NCBI RefSeq assembly: GCF_016653465.1
Contig: NZ_NHSQ01000110.1
Span: 1-64,000 of the forward strand
DNA: 64,000 bases
Origin: Thiocystis minor
Lineage (GTDB): Bacteria > Pseudomonadota > Gammaproteobacteria > Chromatiales > Chromatiaceae
Reading direction: 5' to 3'
Part shown: one piece after another, positions 8,423 to 17,583 of the stretch
How the letters are laid out: each line of letters begins with the position of its first letter
Numbering within the stretch: the first letter of the stretch is position 1
The notes under the pieces: model-generated
What the model was told of the DNA's origin: nothing
Database searches by the model: none
Seen by the model: only the letters and a program-made list of their open reading frames with translations
Program-made: the position numbers and the translations under genes

Positions 8423-8468
8423 GATCGTCATCGAGTCGCCGCAAGGCCACGGCGACTCGATGACGATC
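8423..8468. terminator. Perfect 19-base inverted repeat overlapping a stop codon
   Basis: GATCGTCATCGAGTCGCCG (8423-8441) and its exact complement (8450-8468) enclose an 8-base loop. The right arm includes two bases of the stop codon (8467-8469) of the minus-strand membrane protein gene. It would fold immediately at the 3' end of that message. Confidence 0.5.
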
Positions 8469-8850
8469 ACTCTGGACGCGGTTTCGGCAGAACGATCATC
8501 CGTTCCACGTCCGCGAGACGAATCTCCCGCCCATCGATGGTTTGGAAACGCCGCCCCTCCACACTCCCCCTTCGCACCTCGAAAGCTGTGATCTGACCGG
8601 TATTGGCGTTGACGACCTGGACCAGAACCACCTCGCGCGCATGGCGCCATCCCGTATACAGATGCAAAGCGCTGCCAAGGACCATCAAGGCCAGAACCGC
8701 CGACACGGCGAGCTGCATCAACCCGGGCGGCAACAGCGGCGGCCTTGGCGGCTCCAGACCTCGGGCAACCCGGTCGGACCGGATACGCGCGCGGATGACG
8801 CCATAGGCACCGAGGATCACGGCGGCGGTCAAGAGTAGTTTCCAGATCAT
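8467..8850 (-). CDS. Small membrane protein of unknown function
   Basis: The 127-residue product has a hydrophobic N-terminus (LLLTAAVILGAYGVI), a basic loop with a proline-rich patch (LEPPRPPLLPPG), a second helix (LAVSAVLALMVLGSALHLYTGW) and a polar C-terminal domain (residues about 75-127) rich in beta-type alternation (VQVVNANTGQITAFEVRR, FQTIDGREIRLADVERM). Codon use is like its neighbours and no shorter alternative looks better, so I regard it as real. No family is recognised. It is transcribed divergently from the ankyrin lipoprotein gene. Confidence 0.65.
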   Translation of the reverse strand: MIWKLLLTAAVILGAYGVIRARIRSDRVARGLEPPRPPLLPPGLMQLAVSAVLALMVLGSALHLYTGWRHAREVVLVQVVNANTGQITAFEVRRGSVEGRRFQTIDGREIRLADVERMIVLPKPRPE

Positions 8851-8987
8851 GGCATGTACGATAACACGGCAAATCGACAGAAGCAGGCGACTTGGCGATG
8901 CGCATCCCGATCAGTTGCAACTGACCGACGCACGGCCTTAACATCAGACTTGTTGCCAAGGTCAGCCGCGAACGCAATCATCCGAAC

Positions 8988-9704
8988 ATGTATCGCCTAA
9001 TGCCTGCCGCGCTCCTGTTGATGGCCTTGGCGCTTGCCGGTTGCCAGGAACCAAGCCGCCCCACCATGAGCATGGATCGCGCCGTGAGCAGCAGCGATCT
9101 GGATCAGCTCAAGCGGCATCTGTATTGGAAATCGAATGTCAATCTCGCGGACATCAACGGCGATTTTCCGCTCCATGTCGCGGCGCGAAATGGCCGCGTG
9201 ACGATCGCCCGCGAACTCGTCACCCATGGCGCGGATCCCGGCGTGTTGAACCGCCATGGCAAAACGCCGCTTGAGGTCGCGCTGGCGAACGGCAAGACCC
9301 AAGTCGCGCAGATGCTGATTGAGCACGGTGCGCCCTTGAATCCGCAAGACATGCTCCCGCGGCTGACGCGCGAAGGGATCGCGGATCGGGATGTCTTTGA
9401 ATTTCTGTTGCGGCGCGGCGCGGATATCGATTTACCCGATGCACGAGGCGAGACGCCGCTGCATACCGCCATCTCTGAGGGTCACCTTGGAACTGTTTCG
9501 CGATTGATCGGATACGGTGCCAATGTCAACCAGGCGGATGCCAAAGGCCGTTTACCCTTGGAAATCGCCCAGTCGCAGGGCAAGGGACCGAACTCAACCA
9601 ATATCGTCGACATCTTGATCCGTAACGGCGCCCGCGCCACCACCCGCACCGGAATCACTCCCGGCCCAAACCAGTCACTCAAGACCCAGGGGCAGCAAGA
9701 ATGA
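8988..9704 (+). CDS. Ankyrin-repeat lipoprotein
   Basis: The product has 238 residues. The leader ends in the lipobox LAGC (Cys at 19), so it is a lipoprotein, probably of the periplasmic face. About five ankyrin units follow from residue 45, with typical GDFPLHVAARNGRVTIARELV, GKTPLEVALANGKTQVAQML and GETPLHTAISEGHLGTVSRL helices; the last is partial. Ankyrin domains bind other proteins, so a scaffolding or inhibitor role is possible, but no partner is evident except the next gene, whose start overlaps this stop as ATGA. The C-terminal 25 residues look disordered. Confidence 0.82.
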   Translation: MYRLMPAALLLMALALAGCQEPSRPTMSMDRAVSSSDLDQLKRHLYWKSNVNLADINGDFPLHVAARNGRVTIARELVTHGADPGVLNRHGKTPLEVALANGKTQVAQMLIEHGAPLNPQDMLPRLTREGIADRDVFEFLLRRGADIDLPDARGETPLHTAISEGHLGTVSRLIGYGANVNQADAKGRLPLEIAQSQGKGPNSTNIVDILIRNGARATTRTGITPGPNQSLKTQGQQE

Positions 9705-9988
9705 GCGAGAAGCTCGAAGACCTGACCGTCAGCTATTCGGAGGACGGCATCGAGACCACCAAGGAACTGGGGAAGGTGATTCTCTCCAAGGGTAGCTGGA
9801 CCACCATCATCTTCCGCTATCAGGATTGGGATCGGGCCAAGGAGGATTACGGTCCCGAGAAATACACCATTCGACGTTATCAAAAACGCAATGGCGAGTA
9901 TCGACAGCAATCGAAGTTTAATATTTCCAGCCGCGCGCAGGCTAAATCACTGATCGACGCACTGCAAGGCTGGCTGGTGGAAGAGTGA
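9701..9988 (+). CDS. Small conserved-looking soluble protein, function unknown
   Basis: This 95-residue acidic/basic balanced protein has no signal or membrane helix. The sequence reads as one compact domain: a beta-rich first half (KVILSKGSWTTIIFRYQDW, YTIRRYQKRNGEY) and a C-terminal helix (RAQAKSLIDALQGWL). Its ATG overlaps the stop of the ankyrin lipoprotein, so the two are translationally coupled. I do not recognise a named family. The lipoprotein is exported and this protein is not, so a direct complex is unlikely. Confidence 0.65.
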   Translation: MSEKLEDLTVSYSEDGIETTKELGKVILSKGSWTTIIFRYQDWDRAKEDYGPEKYTIRRYQKRNGEYRQQSKFNISSRAQAKSLIDALQGWLVEE

Positions 9989-10324
<336 letters not shown>

Positions 10325-12202
10325 TTATGCATCCTGGCTGGGTGTCCCTTGATAGACAACCCGATCCCGACCCTGCGCCTTGGCGGCATAGAGCCGCTCA
10401 TCGGCTTGCATGATGAGTGTGTCGATGCCCCCGTCCGGCGCGAGATCGCAGCTATTGGCGACACCCGCGCTGAAGGTGACGCTCAATGGCGTTCCATGGA
10501 AGTCGAACACCTGATGCTTCAGGCTCTCCCGCAGTCTGGCGAGCATGGTTTCGATCTTGCGCTGGTGGCTGTCGGTGACCACGACGATGAATTCCTCGCC
10601 GCCATAGCGTCCCACCAGATCATAAGGGCGGACGCTCTTGCCAAGCAGGGCCGCGAATTCCCTGAGCACCAGATCCCCGGCCGGATGGCCATGGGTATCG
10701 TTGATCTTTTTGAAATAATCCAGATCGATGAGGGCAATGGCGAAGCAATGCGCTTCGCGGGTGAATTCAGTCATGAGCGCACCGAGCCGCTCAAGCATGT
10801 AGCGTCGATTGTAGAGACCGGTCAGTTCGTCATGGATGGACACCCGGTACAGTTCGGCCTCGGCGCGTTTGCGGGCGGTGATGTCAATGATGAGCCCCTC
10901 GATCATCCAGACATGGCGCTTGCCATGATCATGGACAAAGACGCCCTGTTCGAAGACCCACTTTTCCTGCTGATCAGCGGTGATGATCCGGTACTCCAGC
11001 GCGGCGGGTCGGTCGGCGTCCCTGGCCTCCTGCCAGATCGTCCAGACCCGCTCGCGGTCCTGCGGGGCGATCAGATCATTATAGGCAATGACGCGATTGT
11101 GCAGCAGATCCTCACTGCGGTAGCCGGTTAGTTGCAGACAGCCCGCGGAGATGAATTCCATTGTCCAGTCATGGTCATAGCGGCAGCGATAGGCGACCCC
11201 CGGCAGGTTGGCGATCAGCACGGACTTACTGCGCTCGCTCTCGCTCAAGGCGTCATTGATTTTCCTGAGCCGCAGATTCCAGTAGAAGGAGACGCCGATC
11301 AGCGCGGCCAGCGTCCCGGCGATCCGCAGAATGAATCCGTAATCCATCGGTTTGACGATGGTGATATTGACGTGCCGGTTGACGATCTCCTCGCGCTCGC
11401 GCGCACTGATGGTGGCGATTCCCTGATTGAGGATGTCGCGCAGCAGGGGTTCGCTTTTCAGCACGCCCATACGCAGTCGATTCACATATTGCTCGGGCGC
11501 CTGTCCGGCGATTTTGAGGTTGAACAGACCTTCCTTGCGAATGGTGTAGGCGGCGACGGTCAGCGAGCGCAGCGTGAGATCCGCCGCACGGTTCGAGACA
11601 GCCTGGAAGGCGTCGTTTTCGGTCGGCACCAGGAGGATGGTCAGATTGGGGAAGTCGCGACGGATGCGTTCCTCTATCGAAGTGCCGCTTGGCAGAACGA
11701 TGATGGCATCGCTCAACTGAGTGGCGTCCGCGATGAAGGGATGTTCTTCGCGGGTAATGAAGACGCTGGGATCGATGAGCAGCGACTCGGTGAAGGTCAG
11801 CCATTCCTCGCGCGCGGGGGTTCGATTCAAAAAAGGGAGAATCAGAACGTTTCCAGCCTTGGACAGTTCGACCGCCGCATCCCAGTCCCGCGCAATGATC
11901 GGGGTGGTATCGATCCCCAGCCGTCGGGCGACGAGATCGACCAGATCGATGGCGATGCCGGCGATGTTGCCGCTTTCGTCCAGGTGCTCGAACGGCGCCC
12001 AGTCCGGATCCGGAGCCAGTGTGATGGGGCCGAGTCCCCGCAGATAGGCCGTTTCTTCCGCAGTGAGTGCGACCGACGGCCCCATTGCTTGAGCGATCGG
12101 CGCGACGAGGAGCAGTAACAGCAGCAGGTGCGCGTGGCTCAAGGCGACCACCATCCAAGGCGCGCGTAGCAACGATGCCGTCAGAGGAATCAATGGACGC
12201 AA
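10325..12202 (-). CDS. Diguanylate cyclase with periplasmic solute-binding sensor and PAS domain
   Basis: The product has 625 residues. After an N-terminal signal/anchor comes a periplasmic SBP_bac_3-like domain (about 45-280: LTLAPDPDWAPFEHLDESG, then GIAIDLVDLVARRLG), a membrane helix near 288-308, a PAS domain (about 325-440) and a GGDEF domain. The catalytic loop is GGEEF near residue 535, and RPYD five residues before it is a classical I-site for product inhibition. It should make cyclic di-GMP in response to a small amino-acid-like ligand. It is monocistronic in appearance and follows bamC on the same strand after 78 bases. No EAL domain is present. Confidence 0.9.
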   Translation of the reverse strand: MRPLIPLTASLLRAPWMVVALSHAHLLLLLLLVAPIAQAMGPSVALTAEETAYLRGLGPITLAPDPDWAPFEHLDESGNIAGIAIDLVDLVARRLGIDTTPIIARDWDAAVELSKAGNVLILPFLNRTPAREEWLTFTESLLIDPSVFITREEHPFIADATQLSDAIIVLPSGTSIEERIRRDFPNLTILLVPTENDAFQAVSNRAADLTLRSLTVAAYTIRKEGLFNLKIAGQAPEQYVNRLRMGVLKSEPLLRDILNQGIATISAREREEIVNRHVNITIVKPMDYGFILRIAGTLAALIGVSFYWNLRLRKINDALSESERSKSVLIANLPGVAYRCRYDHDWTMEFISAGCLQLTGYRSEDLLHNRVIAYNDLIAPQDRERVWTIWQEARDADRPAALEYRIITADQQEKWVFEQGVFVHDHGKRHVWMIEGLIIDITARKRAEAELYRVSIHDELTGLYNRRYMLERLGALMTEFTREAHCFAIALIDLDYFKKINDTHGHPAGDLVLREFAALLGKSVRPYDLVGRYGGEEFIVVVTDSHQRKIETMLARLRESLKHQVFDFHGTPLSVTFSAGVANSCDLAPDGGIDTLIMQADERLYAAKAQGRDRVVYQGTPSQDA

Positions 12203-12280
12203 GCGTCACATCCTGGTCGATACCCTGGTGTCGCGGATCTCATCGCATCCGGACACCAACGACCGTTCACGAGAAGAGCC

Positions 12281-13447
12281 TTAACGCATCTGCTCCTGCA
12301 TCAGCGTGAGAATCCGCCGACCGCTTTCGGATTGATCTGGCTTCCCGGTCGAGTCAAGCACAGTGACTCGCGATTCGGTGTCGTTGCCGACTACCTGAAT
12401 CCGATACTGCTTGACGGGATCGATTTCGTTCTTGCGCCAGAACGCGAGACGCGAGCCAAAGCCTGGTTTCTTTCCGTCCGCCTGCTCCGCAGCGTCCTTG
12501 CCCGCATAACGCACATAGAAGAGACCGCCACTCTGGTCGCGGTCCTCGACCGCAAAGCCCGCTCGATCCAGGGTGGATCCGGTCAGACGCCATGCCCGAC
12601 GGAACTCTTCCGGAATCAGCAGGACTTGAGCACCGCCTTCGGTCACCAGCCGCGACCTTGGTCCCTGGACTGGAGCGCCGGAAGGATCCGCGGTCACGGT
12701 CGCGCTTTCTTTTGCCGCGCCCATGAAGACCATCAGACGACGAAGCATCTCGGCTTCCTTAGCCGAATCGGTGCCGCTCGGCTCCCAGATGGTCCGGCTT
12801 CCATCGCCAATGGCGTTGGTCACCAGTTTTTCTTCCATCCCCCGGTGGGTCAGATGAATATCCGTGGTTCCCGCGCTCGCCCCCTCTTCGATGCGCAAAC
12901 TGTATTGATCGCGGGTTGAAGTCGCGTAGACGCCTTCAATCAACTTTCCCGCCATTCGCGTCAAAAAGTCCTGCCGGATTTCCGCACGATTATCGAGCCA
13001 GTCGGTTCGCATCACACCCACGGCGGGATTCTGTTCCGCCAGCAGAATGCCCTGCTCGCGCCAGAAGTCGATCACTTTGGGCCAAACCTGCTGAGGGGGC
13101 GCTTGGACCGCTAGCCAGCGCTCATTGCCGGTGCGCTTGAGTTCGATGTTCGATACCGCGGGCAGGACTTCGCCATTCGAGGCGACCTGCTGACGTTGCG
13201 CGCGACTTCCGGTGTACTCCGAGAACGTCGCGGCTCCGCCACCGGAAGGGATATCCAATGCGTCGTCGAAGTGACTGCTCGTGAGATCCGGCGGAATCTC
13301 AAGATTCAGGCCCGCATCGCGCTGCTTCTTGTAGACAAGCCGCTGATCCGGGATCGCCTCGTCGAGACCGAGCGAGCTACAGCCAATCAGTTGGGAAAGT
13401 ACGATCGACAGGGTAATCGCACCGACAAGCTTAAAACCTGATCTCAA
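12281..13447 (-). CDS. bamC: Outer membrane assembly lipoprotein BamC
   Basis: The 388-residue lipoprotein (lipobox LIGC after SGFKLVGAITLSIVLSQ) carries the BamC unstructured lasso region (GLDEAIPDQRLVYKKQRD, LEIPPDL) followed by two helix-grip domains. It is the accessory lipoprotein of the BAM complex that inserts outer-membrane barrels. I prefer a TTG start at 13447, with a GAGAG purine box upstream, because no ATG lies between the dapA stop and the signal peptide; the longer frame runs back into dapA. It directly follows dapA, the common gammaproteobacterial order. It is slightly longer than E. coli BamC (344). Confidence 0.85.
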   Translation of the reverse strand: MRSGFKLVGAITLSIVLSQLIGCSSLGLDEAIPDQRLVYKKQRDAGLNLEIPPDLTSSHFDDALDIPSGGGAATFSEYTGSRAQRQQVASNGEVLPAVSNIELKRTGNERWLAVQAPPQQVWPKVIDFWREQGILLAEQNPAVGVMRTDWLDNRAEIRQDFLTRMAGKLIEGVYATSTRDQYSLRIEEGASAGTTDIHLTHRGMEEKLVTNAIGDGSRTIWEPSGTDSAKEAEMLRRLMVFMGAAKESATVTADPSGAPVQGPRSRLVTEGGAQVLLIPEEFRRAWRLTGSTLDRAGFAVEDRDQSGGLFYVRYAGKDAAEQADGKKPGFGSRLAFWRKNEIDPVKQYRIQVVGNDTESRVTVLDSTGKPDQSESGRRILTLMQEQMR

Positions 13448-13517
13448 TGTCTGGAACTCTCGGTCAGTGTGGTCATCCTGTGACGACGCGGTGTGAAGAC
13501 GCTGGACTGTGGATGCC

Positions 13518-14393
13518 TCAAACGAGGCCGGCCAGTTCCATGGCATGGCGGACACGCGCATGATATTCCTCGGAAAGCCAGGTGAGTGGCAGACGAATCC
13601 CCCGCGCGCAAAGCCCCATTTCGGCGGCCGCCCATTTGACGGGGATTGGATTGGACTGCACGAACAACTCATGATGCAACGCATCGAGCGGCTGGTTGAG
13701 TGCATGCGCCCCTTCGCGATCGCCGCTCAAGGCGGCCTCGCACATGGATTGCATCTGGCGGGGCGCCAGGTTGGAGGTAACCGAGATGACGCCATCTCCG
13801 CCCAGCAGCATAAATTCGCAGCCGCTCGCGTCATCGCCGCTGTAAAGCAAAAAATCGTCCCCGCAATCCTGACGCAACCGGGCGATCCGCGCGAGATCCC
13901 CGGTGGCTTCCTTCACGCCGATGATGTTCTCGATCGGCGCCAGCCGGGCAACCGTCTCGGGGAGCATGTCGCAGGCGGTGCGCCCCGGCACGTTGTAGAG
14001 AATCTGCGGAAGATCCACCGCCTCGGCCACGGCCTTGTAATGCAGGTAAAGACCTTCCTGGGTCGGCTTGTTGTAATACGGCGTGACCAGCAGAGCGGCG
14101 GCTGCGCCAACATCCCGAGCGCAGCGGGTCAGGGTGATGGCCTCGCGGGTCGAATTCGCGCCGGTGCCCGCGATCACTGGAATTCGGCCGGCCGCGAAGT
14201 CCACCGTGCGACGGATCACCTCGCAATGTTCGTCTTCGTCCAGGGTTGCCGACTCGCCGGTCGTGCCGACCGCGACGATGGCCGTGGTTCCGCCAGCGAC
14301 ATGGAAATCGACCAGACGTTTCAGACTGGCATCATCGATCCCGCCATCCGAATGCATGGGCGTTATAAGCGCAACGATGCTGCCGCGAAACAT
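13518..14393 (-). CDS. dapA: 4-hydroxy-tetrahydrodipicolinate synthase
   Basis: This 291-residue TIM-barrel enzyme condenses pyruvate with aspartate semialdehyde in lysine and diaminopimelate synthesis. Diagnostic motifs are visible: GTTGESATL (the Thr pair that positions pyruvate), [11 protein letters not shown] (catalytic Tyr) and [13 protein letters not shown] (Schiff-base Lys near 162). Length matches the family (292 in E. coli). It is followed on the same strand by bamC, and lies 91 bases downstream of nuoN, whose transcript may read into it. Confidence 0.96.
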   Translation of the reverse strand: MFRGSIVALITPMHSDGGIDDASLKRLVDFHVAGGTTAIVAVGTTGESATLDEDEHCEVIRRTVDFAAGRIPVIAGTGANSTREAITLTRCARDVGAAAALLVTPYYNKPTQEGLYLHYKAVAEAVDLPQILYNVPGRTACDMLPETVARLAPIENIIGVKEATGDLARIARLRQDCGDDFLLYSGDDASGCEFMLLGGDGVISVTSNLAPRQMQSMCEAALSGDREGAHALNQPLDALHHELFVQSNPIPVKWAAAEMGLCARGIRLPLTWLSEEYHARVRHAMELAGLV

Positions 14394-14484
14394 GCTTCAA
14401 CTCCACTCGACCAGACCATGAGATGCAGGCTGGCATGGTAGCTTGCGCGACCCTGTCGAGACAACCGCCGAACGCCATCGGTCG

Positions 14485-15924
14485 TCAGACAAAGGCGGCC
14501 TGGCAGAGCGACAGCAGCGCCGCGGGGAACAGACCGAGCGCGAGCAAGGACAGGCCGTTGAGCGTCATGGCCGCCCGCACGCCACCCGTCGTGACCAGTA
14601 CGGGGGCGTTTGGCGCCGGACGGTCGAAATAGATGAACTTGACCACGCGCAGATAGTAGAAGGCGCCGATGATGGAAAAGGCCACGGCCACCAGGGCCAG
14701 CCAGACCAGATCGAGGCGGATCACGGACTCCAGCACCAGCAGTTTGGCCATGAAGCCGACTGTCGGCGGAACCCCGGCCATGGAAAACATGACGATCGCC
14801 ATCATGGCCGCGTACCAGGGATCCCGATCATTGAGCCCCTTGAGGTCGTCCAGATTCTCGGCATCGAAACCCTCGCGGCTCAGAATGAGCAAAATCCCGA
14901 AGGCGCCGGCGGCCATGACCGCGTAGACGATGGCGTAGAACATGGCGGACGCATAGCCTTGGGCGGAGCCGGCGAGCAGACCGAGAAAGATGAAGCCAAC
15001 ATGCGAGATGGTCGAATAGGCCAGCATGCGCTTGATGTTCGTTTGCGCGATGGCGACTAGATTGCCCAGTCCCATCGAGAGGACGGCCAGGATGATCAGC
15101 ATCCCCTGCCAATCGGCCAACAGACCCTGCAGGCCATCCGCCAGCATACGGATCGCCAGCGCGAAGGCGGCAATCTTCGGGGCGCTGCCAAGAATCAGCA
15201 CGGCGGGCGTCGGCGCGCCCTCGTAGATATCCGGCACCCACATGTGGAACGGCACGGCGCCGAATTTGAAGCCGATGCCGATCACCAGAAAGGCGATCCC
15301 AAACACCAGTACCTTGTTCGACATGCCCTGCTCGGCGACGGCTTGTGCCACCGGGCCGAATTCGATGGATCCGGTCGCGCCATAGATCATCGAGATGCCG
15401 TAGAGCAGCATGCCGGAGCCCAAAGCGCCCAGCACGAAATACTTCATGGCGGCCTCGGCGCCCGTCTTCGAGTCGCGGTCGAAGGCGACCAGCGCGTAGA
15501 GACAGAGTGCCTGAAGTTCGAGCCCGAGATAGATGGTCAGGAAACTGTTGGCTGACACCATGATCAGCATCCCGAGGACCGCCAGCAGACCGAGGACATA
15601 GAATTCCCCGACCAGCATGCCGCGATCCTTGAGCCAGGGGCGCGCATAGATAAAAGCAAAGAGACTGACCAGCAGGATCGCCCCCTTGAGCAGGTCGCTC
15701 ATGGCGTCCCGGACCAGATTCCCGTCGAAAAAGATCTCGCGTTCGCCGCCGCCGACGGCGCCGGTGAGCGCGATCGCGACCACCAAACCGAGCAAGCTCA
15801 GGGTGTGATTGAAACCCTTGTCCTTTTCCTTCAGATAGAGATCGACCACGAGCACCACGCAGGCGGTGATCAGGAGGGCGATCTCCGGCAGGATGGGCAG
15901 CAGATTGGCGGCGTCAAATGGCAT
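14485..15924 (-). CDS. nuoN: NADH-quinone oxidoreductase subunit N
   Basis: The 479-residue antiporter-like membrane subunit has about 14 helices. The core segment GAEAAMKYFVLGALGSGMLLYG and the later KRMLAYSTISHVGFIFLG with its conserved lysine are typical of NuoN, a proton-pumping module of complex I. It is the last gene of the nuo operon and follows nuoM after about 42 bases. Confidence 0.96.
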   Translation of the reverse strand: MPFDAANLLPILPEIALLITACVVLVVDLYLKEKDKGFNHTLSLLGLVVAIALTGAVGGGEREIFFDGNLVRDAMSDLLKGAILLVSLFAFIYARPWLKDRGMLVGEFYVLGLLAVLGMLIMVSANSFLTIYLGLELQALCLYALVAFDRDSKTGAEAAMKYFVLGALGSGMLLYGISMIYGATGSIEFGPVAQAVAEQGMSNKVLVFGIAFLVIGIGFKFGAVPFHMWVPDIYEGAPTPAVLILGSAPKIAAFALAIRMLADGLQGLLADWQGMLIILAVLSMGLGNLVAIAQTNIKRMLAYSTISHVGFIFLGLLAGSAQGYASAMFYAIVYAVMAAGAFGILLILSREGFDAENLDDLKGLNDRDPWYAAMMAIVMFSMAGVPPTVGFMAKLLVLESVIRLDLVWLALVAVAFSIIGAFYYLRVVKFIYFDRPAPNAPVLVTTGGVRAAMTLNGLSLLALGLFPAALLSLCQAAFV

Positions 15925-15966
15925 GTGGTTATTCCAATTCTAATGTGTCATCAGTCGGTGCCGGGG

Positions 15967-17562
15967 TTAGTGCGTCGCCGCCACGGGTCTGCCGTTCAGT
16001 TCGGCGATCGGCTCGGGCCGCGCCAGGACGCAATCGGCGCTCTCGGCGGCAGGCAGCTTGCAGACGCTGACCTGAGTGACCAGATTCTCGACCGTCGCAT
16101 GCATGACGTTCATCAGCGGCGCGGGCCACAGACCCAGCGCCAGCACGGCGGCGGCAAGCGCGCCCAGGTTGAAGGTCTCGCGGGCGTTCAGATCCTGCAG
16201 GACCGCCACTTTCTCGTTCTTGACCTCGCCGAAGACCACCCGCTTGACCATCCAGAGGGTAAAGGCCGCCGCCAGGATCAGCGTGGTCGCGGCCAGCACC
16301 GCCCACCAGAAGTCGGCGCGGAAGGTGGCCAGGATGACCATGAACTCGCCGACAAACCCGGAGGTGCCCGGCAGACCGGCGTTGGACATGGCGAAAAAGA
16401 CCATGAAGGCGCCGAACCAGGGCATGGTGTTGACCACGCCGCCGTAGTCCGCGATCTCGCGCGAATGGACCCGGTCATAGAGCACGCCCACGCAGAGGAA
16501 GAGCGCGCCGGAGATGAAGCCGTGCGAGATCATCTGCACCATGCCGCCCTCGATCCCCATCACCGAGCCAGAGGACAGCGCCGGGTTCTGGATGATGCTG
16601 AAGACGATGAAGAAACCGAGCGTCACGAAGCCCATGTGCGCAATCGACGAATAGGCGATCAGCTTCTTCATGTCCTGCTGTACCAGGGCGACAAAGCCGA
16701 TGTAGAGGATGGCGATCAGCGACAGCGCAATGATCAACCAGGCCAGCGAGGCGCTGGCGTCCGGCGTGATCGGCATGGAGAAGCGCAGGAAACCGTAGCC
16801 GCCGATCTTCAGCATGATCGCCGCCAGGATCACCGAGCCGCCGGTCGGCGCCTCGACATGAGCGTCCGGCAGCCAAGTATGGACCGGGAACATCGGCACC
16901 TTGACCGCGAAGGCGAGCAGGAAGGCGATGAAAATCAGAATCTGCGCGGTCATGCCGAGTTGCAGTCCCTGGAAGTCCAGGATGCTGAAACTGCCGGACT
17001 GGAAATACATGTAGATCAGCGCGACCAGCATGAAGACCGAGCCGAAGAAGGTATAGAGGAAGAACTTGATGGTCGCGTAGACCCGATTCGGTCCGCCCCA
17101 GACCCCGATGATGAGGAACATCGGGATCAGCATCGCCTCCCAGAAGACATAGAAGAGGATGGCGTCCAGCGCCGCGAAGACACCGACCATGATGCCGTTC
17201 ATGATCAGGAAGGCCGCCATGTACTGCGACGGCTTGTAGGTGATGACCTCCCAGCCCGCGACGATCACAAAGATGGTGATGAAGGTCGTGAGGATGATCA
17301 GGGGCATGGAGATGCCGTCGACGCCCAGGAAATACTCGATGTTGAAGGTCGGAATCCAGGCCGAGCGTTCGACGAACTGCATCTGGGCCGTGCTCGAATC
17401 GAAACCGATCCAGAGTCCGAGGCTGACCAGAAAGGTCAGCACGGCGAAGGTCAGCGCGATCCATTTGGAGAGATTCGCGGATTTGTCGCCGCTCGCCAGT
17501 ACCGCCACGCCGCCGATGATCGGCAGCCAGATGACCAGTGTCAGCAGGGGGAACTCATTCAT
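15967..17562 (-). CDS. nuoM: NADH-quinone oxidoreductase subunit M
   Basis: The 531-residue antiporter-like subunit has about 14 helices and the family signature FLLAFAVKVPMFPVHTWLPDAH with the pump lysine, followed by GGYGFLRFSMP and KKLIAYSSIAHMGFV. It forms one of the three distal proton channels of complex I. It lies between nuoL (21-base gap) and nuoN. The C-terminal tail (about 25 residues with two Cys) is longer than strictly needed for the fold. Confidence 0.96.
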   Translation of the reverse strand: MNEFPLLTLVIWLPIIGGVAVLASGDKSANLSKWIALTFAVLTFLVSLGLWIGFDSSTAQMQFVERSAWIPTFNIEYFLGVDGISMPLIILTTFITIFVIVAGWEVITYKPSQYMAAFLIMNGIMVGVFAALDAILFYVFWEAMLIPMFLIIGVWGGPNRVYATIKFFLYTFFGSVFMLVALIYMYFQSGSFSILDFQGLQLGMTAQILIFIAFLLAFAVKVPMFPVHTWLPDAHVEAPTGGSVILAAIMLKIGGYGFLRFSMPITPDASASLAWLIIALSLIAILYIGFVALVQQDMKKLIAYSSIAHMGFVTLGFFIVFSIIQNPALSSGSVMGIEGGMVQMISHGFISGALFLCVGVLYDRVHSREIADYGGVVNTMPWFGAFMVFFAMSNAGLPGTSGFVGEFMVILATFRADFWWAVLAATTLILAAAFTLWMVKRVVFGEVKNEKVAVLQDLNARETFNLGALAAAVLALGLWPAPLMNVMHATVENLVTQVSVCKLPAAESADCVLARPEPIAELNGRPVAATH

Positions 17563-17583
17563 TCAGGGTGTCTCCCTTGCGCG

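Noticed and set aside
12332-12919. Plus-strand frame of 195 codons opposite bamC
   Set aside because: bamC has a lipobox and the BamC lasso region on the other strand; the plus frame has none.
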